Origin: Lachnospiraceae bacterium | GTDB taxonomy: Bacteria; Bacillota; Clostridia; Lachnospirales; Lachnospiraceae | Direction of reading: 5' to 3' | Length of the DNA: 5,073 bases | NCBI GenBank assembly: GCA_014804495.1 | Contig: JAAUZS010000168.1 | Coordinates: forward strand, 1 to 5,073 | Part shown: piece after piece, positions 1 to 5,073 of the stretch | Position numbering within the stretch: position 1 is the stretch's first letter | How the letters are laid out: each line of letters begins with the position of its first letter | Made by a program: the position numbers and the translations under genes | The notes under the pieces: model-generated | Seen by the model: only the letters and a program-made list of their open reading frames with translations | What the model was told of the DNA's origin: nothing | Databases searched by the model: none

Positions 1-109
1 GATATTGTGTGTTTTATAAAAAATTTAATAAAAGTTATTTATAAATTTATCTTTAGATATTTAAAATGTAGTAGAATATCAATATAAAGATTATCTGTGT
101 ATTTGATAA
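1..109. other. Very AT-rich intergenic segment
   Basis: About 15 of the first 110 bases are G or C, against roughly 42% in the next 125 bases. The segment contains simple 10-base AT palindromes at 11-20 and 41-50 but no hairpin with a GC stem, no ribosome binding site followed by an open frame, and no convincing pair of -35 and -10 elements. It is probably a spacer or promoter-type region. A promoter for the downstream carboxypeptidase could lie here but I cannot place one. Confidence 0.5.
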
Positions 110-235
110 AGAGGCAGAAACTTCAAGAAAAAACCATGTAACAATGAGTATGAAATAGCCATTGCATTCGGCCATAAAGCGGTCACTAAAGAACCGCATA
201 CCTATGACGCCGATGCGCAGGTTACTTACCTGTGA
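110..235 (+). pseudogene. Possible 3' remnant of an unrecognised gene
   Basis: An open frame follows the TAA at 107-109 and ends at TGA 233-235. It has no ATG, GTG or TTG start codon and no ribosome binding site. From about codon 11 it reads like a real protein C-terminus, with segments such as IAIAFGHKAVTKEPHTYDA and a final QVTYL, and its base composition matches coding DNA rather than the AT-rich bases before it. I do not recognise the family. The likeliest explanations are the tail of a gene whose 5' part was deleted, or chance reading through a 5' untranslated region. The frame stops 33 bases before the ATG at 269. Only the open frame and composition are seen; the rest is inference. Confidence 0.25.
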
Positions 236-268
236 TTTGATGAAAAAAATGACAAGAAATCGGAGATA

Positions 269-1438
269 ATGAGGTTTATGGCGGATATGGAAAATCGGCT
301 GGATGAAGAAGCCGCACGCCGGGCGCAGTGGAAAAAAAGAAAAGAGGAAATGAGACGCCAAAAGCAAAGGCAGGAGTTGTTTAGGAAAGCGGCGATACCG
401 GGAATCGCGGTAGTATTTGTCCTGTTTGTTATATGCGTTGTCATAGCGAGAGGGAAAAAAACGGAAAATACGGACATAGCACAGGAGCAGATTGTAAATG
501 AGGAAGAGGAATCTGTACTGCCTGTGCAGGCAGAAGCACAGATAAATCAGGCAGCGGATGAGGATGGTTCTCCATTGGAACAACAGGAAAGCGAACAAGA
601 GGAAGAGGCAGAGGATAACGTTCTGCTTACGGAATATAGAGTAACAGAAGATACGATACAGCTTGGAAGTGAAATTGTCAGCAGTTATGCAGTTTTTATA
701 GATATGGAAAGCGGAGAGATTATGGCAAGGAAAGGCGAGAGAACCCGAATTGTTCCGGCATCCATGACAAAAGTGCTGACACTGCTTGTTGCGGTGGAAA
801 ACATTGATGATTTGGATGATACATTTGAAATCACAAGTGATATTACGGATTATTGCCTGAAAAACGACTGCAGTAATGCAGGCTTTGAAGCCGGAGAAGT
901 TGTGACAATCAGAGATTTATTATACGCGGCTATTCTGCCGTCAGGTGCGGACGGAGCACTTGGACTTGCCTATTATGTGGCTGGGTCTCAGGAGGCTTTT
1001 GTCGGATTAATGAATGAAAAACTGGAAGAACTGGGTCTGGCAGGGACAGCGCATTTTACAAACTGTATAGGGCTCTATGACGATAATCATTATTGTACGG
1101 TTTATGATATGGCTGTTATTATGCAGGCTGCCATAGAAAACGAAATATGCATGGAAGTGTTGTCGGCGCACACATATACGACTTCTGAAACGGAAAAACA
1201 TCCGGAGGGGATACTCATCTCTAACTGGTTTTTGCGTCGTATTGAGGACAAGGATACAAACGGCGAAGTGATTTGCGGCAAGACAGGTTATGTCGATCAG
1301 TCGAAGCATTGTGCGGTAAGCTATGGGATAGATAAAGATGGAAGGAAATATATTTGTGTGACAGCCGATGCTGCCGGAACATGGCGCTGTATTGAAGACC
1401 ATGCTTATTTATATAAGGAGTATTCTGCAGCGCATTAA
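269..1438 (+). CDS. Membrane-anchored D-alanyl-D-alanine carboxypeptidase homologue (peptidase S11)
   Basis: A penicillin-binding-type serine peptidase expected to remove the terminal D-Ala from peptidoglycan pentapeptides outside the membrane, limiting cross-linking. Residues 1-41 are a basic, coiled-coil-prone cytoplasmic head; 42-60 form one hydrophobic membrane helix without a clear signal-peptidase site; 65-116 are an acidic stalk (19 of 52 residues Asp or Glu). The catalytic domain runs from about 135 to 389. The SxxK motif is S165-M-T-K168, and KTG is K338-T-G340 within ICGKTGYVDQSKH. The second motif, usually SxN, reads S225-G-A-D, with Ala for Asn. HFTN at 262-265 followed by GL and HY is also family-like. 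The C-terminal beta domain and amphipathic helix of PBP5-type enzymes are missing. The start is uncertain: the GGAGA at 262-266 is only 2 bases from ATG 269 and 11 from ATG 278, which would give 386 residues; ATG 287 is also in frame. S11 membership is secure; activity on D-Ala-D-Ala is inferred. Confidence 0.88.
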   Translation: MRFMADMENRLDEEAARRAQWKKRKEEMRRQKQRQELFRKAAIPGIAVVFVLFVICVVIARGKKTENTDIAQEQIVNEEEESVLPVQAEAQINQAADEDGSPLEQQESEQEEEAEDNVLLTEYRVTEDTIQLGSEIVSSYAVFIDMESGEIMARKGERTRIVPASMTKVLTLLVAVENIDDLDDTFEITSDITDYCLKNDCSNAGFEAGEVVTIRDLLYAAILPSGADGALGLAYYVAGSQEAFVGLMNEKLEELGLAGTAHFTNCIGLYDDNHYCTVYDMAVIMQAAIENEICMEVLSAHTYTTSETEKHPEGILISNWFLRRIEDKDTNGEVICGKTGYVDQSKHCAVSYGIDKDGRKYICVTADAAGTWRCIEDHAYLYKEYSAAH

Positions 1439-1455
1439 GAGGAATCTGGATATTT

Positions 1456-1484
1456 TTGCAAATTTACTGATCATATGTTACAAT
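1456..1484 (+). promoter_or_regulatory. Sigma-A-type extended -10 promoter for leuCD
   Basis: The -35 element TTGCAA is at 1456-1461, followed by a 17-base spacer and the -10 element TACAAT at 1479-1484. A TG at 1476-1477 one base before the hexamer gives an extended -10. Transcription would start near 1491, leaving a leader of only about 27 bases before leuC. Such a leader is too short for a T-box or attenuator. The promoter lies fully in the gap after the carboxypeptidase gene, so leuCD need not depend on read-through. Confidence 0.65.
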
Positions 1485-1492
1485 AATACAAT
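1464..1492 (+). promoter_or_regulatory. Possible second, overlapping leuC promoter
   Basis: The hexamer TACAAT occurs again at 1487-1492, eight bases after the first copy, inside a short direct repeat (ACAATAA at 1480-1486 and 1488-1494). A weak -35 match TTACTG at 1464-1469 sits exactly 17 bases upstream. It has no extended -10 TG, so it is weaker than the first promoter and may simply be a sequence duplication. Confidence 0.25.
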
Positions 1493-1503
1493 AAGCTTAA
1501 GAT

Positions 1504-1509
1504 AGGAGG
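1504..1509 (+). promoter_or_regulatory. leuC ribosome binding site
   Basis: A full AGGAGG lies 8 bases before ATG 1518. This fixes the start of leuC at the first of three closely spaced in-frame ATG codons (1518, 1524, 1530). Confidence 0.85.
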
Positions 1510-1517
1510 ACATTACG

Positions 1518-2780
1518 ATGGGAATGACAATGACCCAGAAGATTCTGGCGGCACACGCAGGTCTTGATAAGGTGGAAGCCGGTCAGTTGATTGAAGCAGA
1601 CTTAGACTTAGTACTTGGCAATGATATTACCAGTCCGGTTGCTATTAAGGAAATGGAAAAAATGAAGGTAGACGGCGTTTTTGATAAGGATAAGATTGCG
1701 CTTGTACCCGATCACTTTGTACCTAATAAGGACATTAAATCAGCAGAACATTGTAAATGTGTCAGAGAATTTGCTTATCGCAATGAAATTACCAATTATT
1801 TTGAAGTAGGCGAGATGGGAATAGAACATGCGCTGCTCCCCGAGAAAGGTCTGACCGTAGCGGGAGACGTCATTATCGGCGCGGACTCCCATACCTGTAC
1901 TTACGGCGCTTTAGGCGCATTTTCAACAGGTGTCGGAAGCACTGATATGGCGGCCGGCATGGCGACAGGCAAGGCATGGTTTAAAGTGCCTTCTGCAATA
2001 AAATTCAATATAGTAGGAAAGCCGGAGAAATGGGTAAGCGGTAAAGACGTAATCTTACATATAATCGGCATGATTGGTGTGGATGGTGCACTGTATAAAT
2101 CTATGGAATTCGTAGGAGAGGGGATAAAGAACCTGACAATGGACGACCGCTTTACGATAGCCAATATGGCGATTGAGGCAGGCGGCAAAAACGGAATCTT
2201 TCCTGTAGACGAGCTGGCAGTTGCATATATGAAAGAGCATTCTAAGAAAACTTACACTGTTTATGAGGCGGATGAAGATGCTGCCTATGATGAGGAATAT
2301 ACGATTGATTTAAGTACTCTTAAGCCAACAATCGCTTTCCCGCATCTGCCAGAAAATACGAAGACTATAGATGAAATCAAAGAAGATATTAAAATCGATC
2401 AGGTTGTAATTGGTTCCTGTACCAATGGAAGGCTGGATGATTTGCGGATTGCTGCAGAGGTTTTGAAAGACAGACATGTGGCGAAGGGAATGAGATGTAT
2501 CGTTATTCCCGCCACACAGGCAATTTATATGCAGGCGATGGAAGAAGGGCTGCTGAAAATATTCATAGAAGCAGGAGCAATTGTCAGCACTCCGACCTGC
2601 GGACCGTGTCTTGGAGGCTATATGGGAATTTTGGCGGCAGGAGAACGCTGCGTGTCTACTACGAACCGTAATTTTGTCGGTCGAATGGGGCATGTAGATT
2701 CTGAAATCTATCTGGCAAGTCCGGCAGTAGCGGCAGCCAGTGCAGTAGCGGGTAAGATTTCCTGCCCGTGTAAGCTTTAA
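1518..2780 (+). CDS. leuC: 3-isopropylmalate dehydratase large subunit
   Basis: Catalytic, Fe-S-bearing subunit of isopropylmalate isomerase. With LeuD it converts 2-isopropylmalate to 3-isopropylmalate through isopropylmaleate in cytoplasmic leucine synthesis. The 420-residue length and unfused LeuD partner match the short LeuC/HacA branch of the aconitase family rather than the roughly 465-residue enterobacterial type. Family motifs are intact: DSHTCTYG at 123-130 followed by the [10 protein letters not shown] region, GSCTNG at 299-304, and TCGPCLGG at 360-367. The three expected ligands of the [4Fe-4S] cluster are C301, C361 and C364. The conserved region near 379-391 (STTNRNF, GRMGH) is present. 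leuD starts 15 bases after the stop, so the pair is surely cotranscribed. Related enzymes of this branch act on homoaconitate or citramalate-derived substrates, and sequence alone does not fully exclude these. The family is certain; leucine synthesis is the best inference, as leuA and leuB are not visible. Confidence 0.95.
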   Translation: MGMTMTQKILAAHAGLDKVEAGQLIEADLDLVLGNDITSPVAIKEMEKMKVDGVFDKDKIALVPDHFVPNKDIKSAEHCKCVREFAYRNEITNYFEVGEMGIEHALLPEKGLTVAGDVIIGADSHTCTYGALGAFSTGVGSTDMAAGMATGKAWFKVPSAIKFNIVGKPEKWVSGKDVILHIIGMIGVDGALYKSMEFVGEGIKNLTMDDRFTIANMAIEAGGKNGIFPVDELAVAYMKEHSKKTYTVYEADEDAAYDEEYTIDLSTLKPTIAFPHLPENTKTIDEIKEDIKIDQVVIGSCTNGRLDDLRIAAEVLKDRHVAKGMRCIVIPATQAIYMQAMEEGLLKIFIEAGAIVSTPTCGPCLGGYMGILAAGERCVSTTNRNFVGRMGHVDSEIYLASPAVAAASAVAGKISCPCKL

Positions 2781-2782
2781 TT

Positions 2783-2788
2783 AGGAGG
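2783..2788 (+). promoter_or_regulatory. leuD ribosome binding site, decides the start
   Basis: AGGAGG at 2783-2788 is only 1 base before ATG 2790 but 7 bases before ATG 2796. The spacing favours 2796 as the true start. It also gives the N-terminus [14 protein letters not shown], which looks like the usual start of LeuD proteins. Confidence 0.8.
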
Positions 2789-2795
2789 TATGAAA

Positions 2796-3284
2796 ATGAA
2801 GGCAGCAAAAGGAATTGTTTTTAAATATGGTGATAATGTAGATACGGATGTAATTATTCCGGCGAGATATCTGAATTCTTCCGACCCGGCGGAACTGGCA
2901 ACACATTGCATGGAAGACATTGATAAAGATTTTATTAAAAAAGTACAAAAAGGCGATATAATGGTGGCAACCAAGAATTTTGGCTGTGGTTCATCCAGAG
3001 AACACGCACCTATTGCCATTAAGGCGGCGGGAGTAAGCTGTGTTATTGCAGAAACATTTGCCAGAATCTTTTATCGGAATGCAATTAATATCGGACTTCC
3101 GATCATCGAATGTCCGGAAGCGGCAAAAGATATTGAAGCAGGAGACTGTGTGGAAGTAAACTTTGATACGGGTATTATTACTGACGTTACGAAGAATACT
3201 ACTTACAAAGGGCAGGCGTTTCCTGAATTTATGCAGAAAATTATTGCTGCAGAAGGTCTGGTTAATTATATTAATCAAAAGTAG
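2796..3284 (+). CDS. leuD: 3-isopropylmalate dehydratase small subunit
   Basis: Small, swivelling-domain subunit that completes the active site of isopropylmalate isomerase with LeuC. The protein is 162 residues, the normal length for stand-alone LeuD of this branch. Family motifs are [16 protein letters not shown] at 11-26 and [12 protein letters not shown] at 61-72, followed by the conserved [15 protein letters not shown] stretch at 88-102. The loop after the first motif reads YLNS (25-28). In the archaeal members of the family this loop helps set specificity, and an Arg at its third place has been linked to homoaconitase. Here that residue is Asn, which fits isopropylmalate better, though this is inference from few examples. 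The annotated ATG at 2790 would add two residues, but ribosome binding site spacing argues for 2796. No terminator follows, and the next gene begins 55 bases on. Confidence 0.94.
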   Translation: MKAAKGIVFKYGDNVDTDVIIPARYLNSSDPAELATHCMEDIDKDFIKKVQKGDIMVATKNFGCGSSREHAPIAIKAAGVSCVIAETFARIFYRNAINIGLPIIECPEAAKDIEAGDCVEVNFDTGIITDVTKNTTYKGQAFPEFMQKIIAAEGLVNYINQK

Positions 3285-3328
3285 TCATTTATAAGGGCAC
3301 GAATTATATTCTATGCCGGAAAGGTATT

Positions 3329-3332
3329 GGAG
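3329..3332 (+). promoter_or_regulatory. Ribosome binding site for the unknown gene, decides the start
   Basis: GGAG at 3329-3332 lies 7 bases before ATG 3340. The earlier in-frame ATG at 3313 has only an AAGGG at 3293-3297, 15 bases away, which is too far to be efficient. I therefore prefer 3340. Confidence 0.55.
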
Positions 3333-3339
3333 TCAGGTT

Positions 3340-4092
3340 ATGGTCAACAGAATCGACGATAATTACATTACATATACAAAGACAAAAAATGTTAATATTC
3401 CTAATACCGGTGAAAAATTCAGTCTGAATTATAATAAAGATGAGCTACAGGCGAAAGACGGCGAAAAAAAAGATAAAGCGGATAAGTCTGAGAAAGACCG
3501 CAAAGATACGGCAGAACAAAGCGGAGTCAGACTGGAGCTTTCAAGCAATGGTAAGACTTCGTCTGTAGACAGGCTGAAAACCACAGAAACATCTAAGACG
3601 CAGGCTTCTGCAAGCGGGCAGTCGATTGTTGACATGCTAAGAGAAATTGTAACTACAGCAATATCTGCGGTTAAGGATTTCTTTTATAAAATATGGAATG
3701 AACCTGATAAGGTTAATGAATCCGTAGATACCGAAGATTCTGAGGGAATTGATGAATCCATGACTATGGCGGAAGTTCCTGAAATTGCTGATAAGCAGCC
3801 GAAAGAGACGGCAGAGTATGCTATACAGGATGTGGCTGCGGAAGCTCGGGAACAGGATATGGCGGCGTTCCAGAAAATGAATGAAGCACGACTGGACCGC
3901 GAAATACAGCCTTATCTTCGTAAAGGGGACTTAAATCAGGTTATCAGTTTACTTACGGATAATGGAAAGAAGTCAGTCGCTATGAATTCAACTCTTCTGA
4001 CGTATTATGACAGAAATGGAAAAATGGTGGAGATAAATGCATCCGACAGGGAAAGGATTCTACGGGGAGACAGGAATACGAAGAGGCTATAG
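3340..4092 (+). CDS. Conserved-looking protein of unknown function, third gene behind leuCD
   Basis: I do not recognise a named domain in this 250-residue protein. It has no signal peptide or clear membrane helix. Residues 1-30 (start MVNRIDDNYITYTKTKN) look ordered. Residues 33-92 are rich in Lys, Asp, Ser and Thr and probably disordered. Residues 94-120 form a likely amphipathic helix (SIVDMLREIVTTAISAVKDF and onward to KIWNE) that could bind a membrane surface or a partner. An acidic linker follows to about 160. Residues 160-250 look folded: helices near 164-206 with DREIQPYLRKGDLNQVISLL, then beta-type TLLTYYDRNGKMVEINASD and a basic end. The C-terminal part looks most constrained. It lies 55 bases after leuD with no terminator between, so it is likely cotranscribed, though that does not show a role in leucine synthesis. 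The start could be 3313, giving 259 residues. Coding status is strongly supported by length, codon pattern and context; function is unknown. Confidence 0.8.
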   Translation: MVNRIDDNYITYTKTKNVNIPNTGEKFSLNYNKDELQAKDGEKKDKADKSEKDRKDTAEQSGVRLELSSNGKTSSVDRLKTTETSKTQASASGQSIVDMLREIVTTAISAVKDFFYKIWNEPDKVNESVDTEDSEGIDESMTMAEVPEIADKQPKETAEYAIQDVAAEAREQDMAAFQKMNEARLDREIQPYLRKGDLNQVISLLTDNGKKSVAMNSTLLTYYDRNGKMVEINASDRERILRGDRNTKRL

Positions 4093-4103
4093 AAAAACTC
4101 CTT

Positions 4104-4143
4104 GAAAAAACTCCATATATGCTTATGCAGCGTCATATGGAGT
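4104..4143 (-). terminator. Intrinsic terminator of the diguanylate cyclase gene
   Basis: Bases 4110-4118 and 4135-4143 are perfect 9-base inverted repeats (ACTCCATAT and its complement). Read on the minus strand, the stem is followed at once by a T-run at 4105-4110, the form of a rho-independent terminator. The loop can form a short inner GCT/AGC pairing. The stop codon of the minus-strand gene (4123-4125) lies in the loop, so the last codons form the 5' arm. On the plus strand the nearest T-run (4154-4158) begins 10 bases after the stem, so it should terminate the unknown gene only weakly, if at all. Confidence 0.7.
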
Positions 4144-5073
4144 AACAACCCTGTTTTTGCCATTCTTTTTACCATAATATAATCTGTTATCGGCACGCAT
4201 AATTGTATCTGCAATTGTATTGCCCTGCTTATGGGCGGCAACTCCGATAGTAAGGGTGCAGTGGATTATCTTTTCGTTGTAGGTGAAATTATGGCTTGCC
4301 ACGTTTTTACGGATATTCTCAGCAATCTTACATGTCATATCAAGATTCTCAGTACTTAAAATCAGTATTTCTTCGCCACCCCAACGGCATACATAGCCAT
4401 GCTCCGTTTCTAACTCATGAATAATATGGGTAACTTCTTTTAATACGATATCCCCGAAGTCGTGCCCATAGTTGTCGTTGCATTTCTTGAAGTCATCAAT
4501 ATCACACATAACCAGGCAGAAAGGTTCATCGGATTCAATCGCATGATCGAAAAAAGCCTGCATACTGCGGCGGTTGTATAAACCGGTCAGCGGATCGACG
4601 CTTGCCATTTTATCTAAGATGGCATTTTGGTCAGACAGTTTGTTGGCAGACAACTGCATATCTATGATGAAGATAATCGTGACCATGAATAGGAATGTAA
4701 AATTGCAGACAGAATTATAAATATAAATCAGAAGCTCAACGATTGTAGGGACATTTAATTGGTAAATGGAGCCTCCATATGTTGAGATTACGCGGCAGCC
4801 AATATAGGAAAATGCAGCAAAAATGCCAAATAAAATGGCAAGAAAATATTTTTTCTTTGTACTGCAGTTTAATAAAGTAACGCAAATATAAAAACCAAAC
4901 GGAATTAGTCCTGATATATACTGTGGAAATCCGAAACGCCAGCCAATGCAAATAGTTGCAACAAAGGAGTGCAGAATAATTTCAAAGTAAGTAATATAGA
5001 AGATTTTGATAAGGTTTTTATCTGTCTCAATCTTGATAGCATTGAGGCAATAGATATATGCAATCACGCTGCA
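4123..5073 (-). CDS. Membrane-bound GGDEF diguanylate cyclase, N-terminus cut by the window edge
   Basis: Likely makes cyclic di-GMP from two GTP in the cytoplasm, under control of a membrane sensor. Numbering from the GTG at 5067, hydrophobic segments lie near 22-46, 50-68, 73-96 and 107-137, so at least four membrane helices precede the catalytic domain. No known sensor domain is recognised. The GGDEF domain spans about 155-310. It opens with DPLTGLYNRR (158-167), has the metal and nucleotide region DIDDFKKCNDNYGHDFGD (189-206), and the signature RWGGEEI (228-234), where Ile replaces the usual Phe. The RxxD inhibitory site expected nine residues before the signature is absent (TEHG instead), so product inhibition is unlikely. 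The frame stays open upstream of GTG 5067 through 5073 and no ribosome binding site is visible, so that GTG is probably internal. The gene converges on the unknown gene with a 30-base gap between stop codons. Family is certain; cyclase activity is inferred from the intact GGEE. Confidence 0.9.
   Translation of the reverse strand, partial: CSVIAYIYCLNAIKIETDKNLIKIFYITYFEIILHSFVATICIGWRFGFPQYISGLIPFGFYICVTLLNCSTKKKYFLAILFGIFAAFSYIGCRVISTYGGSIYQLNVPTIVELLIYIYNSVCNFTFLFMVTIIFIIDMQLSANKLSDQNAILDKMASVDPLTGLYNRRSMQAFFDHAIESDEPFCLVMCDIDDFKKCNDNYGHDFGDIVLKEVTHIIHELETEHGYVCRWGGEEILILSTENLDMTCKIAENIRKNVASHNFTYNEKIIHCTLTIGVAAHKQGNTIADTIMRADNRLYYGKKNGKNRVVTPYDAA

Noticed and set aside
218..232. Dyad CAGGT-N5-ACCTG before the carboxypeptidase gene
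   Set aside because: The arms are only five bases, it matches no operator I know, and it overlaps the end of the possible coding remnant.
53..598. Long minus-strand open frame rich in Phe and Leu
   Set aside because: It is the antisense shadow of the charged N-terminal part of the carboxypeptidase gene; it has no ribosome binding site and reads as low-quality hydrophobic sequence.
1007..1402. Minus-strand open frame inside the carboxypeptidase gene
   Set aside because: Fully overlaps a gene with clear catalytic motifs and has no recognisable domain or ribosome binding site.
1439..1517. T-box or other leader RNA before leuC
   Set aside because: The gap is only 79 bases and most of it is occupied by the promoter; no T-box sequence or terminator hairpin is present.
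2310..2693. Minus-strand open frame inside leuC
   Set aside because: Covers the conserved Fe-S ligand region of LeuC; an antisense shadow.
3244..3272. Promoter-like TTGCTG, 17 bases, TATATT in the 3' end of leuD
   Set aside because: The -35 match is poor and the segment is AT-rich coding sequence; too weak to call as a promoter for the unknown gene.
3429..3635. Minus-strand Ser/Leu-rich open frame
   Set aside because: Antisense reading of the Lys/Asp/Ser-rich disordered stretch of the unknown gene.
5065..5067. GTG as the true start of the GGDEF gene
   Set aside because: The frame is open beyond it to the window edge, no ribosome binding site can be seen, and the text upstream reads on as protein; it is more likely an internal Val.
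1..5073. Mobile elements, CRISPR arrays, tRNA or rRNA genes
   Set aside because: No spaced repeats, transposase motifs, terminal inverted repeats or RNA gene signatures were found on either strand.

Overview
The window looks like ordinary chromosome from an anaerobic Firmicute, most likely a Lachnospiraceae-type clostridium. This rests on strong AGGAGG ribosome binding sites, moderate G+C in the genes against very AT-rich spacers, the short LeuC/LeuD type of isopropylmalate dehydratase, a clostridial-style S11 carboxypeptidase and a membrane GGDEF protein. The assignment is from overall style and no database search was possible.

Layout. Positions 1-109 are extremely AT-rich (about 14% G+C) and hold no gene. 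At about 110 the G+C jumps to about 42%, and an open frame without a start codon runs to a TGA at 233-235; it may be the remnant 3' end of a lost gene. At 269-1438 (+) lies a membrane-anchored D-alanyl-D-alanine carboxypeptidase homologue with a basic cytoplasmic head, one membrane helix, an acidic stalk and an S11 catalytic domain. A 79-base gap then carries a good sigma-A-type extended -10 promoter, apparently doubled, and leads into leuC (1518-2780) and leuD (2796-3284). These encode the two subunits of 3-isopropylmalate dehydratase. A third gene on the same strand (3340-4092) encodes a 250-residue protein of unknown function with no terminator visible between it and leuD. From the right edge, a convergent gene on the minus strand (4123 to beyond 5073) encodes a membrane diguanylate cyclase whose N-terminus lies outside the window. 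Its intrinsic terminator overlaps its own stop codon and fills the convergent gap.

How the genes relate. LeuC and LeuD form one heterodimeric Fe-S enzyme of leucine synthesis, made from one short-leader transcript that probably also covers the unknown gene. leuA and leuB are not in the window. The carboxypeptidase and the cyclase are separate housekeeping or signalling functions and do not obviously belong to the leu unit.

I found no mobile element, CRISPR array, RNA gene or convincing new multi-gene system. The points most worth a second look are the unknown gene behind leuD, the altered second catalytic motif of the carboxypeptidase, the leuC promoter region and the possible gene remnant at the left edge.
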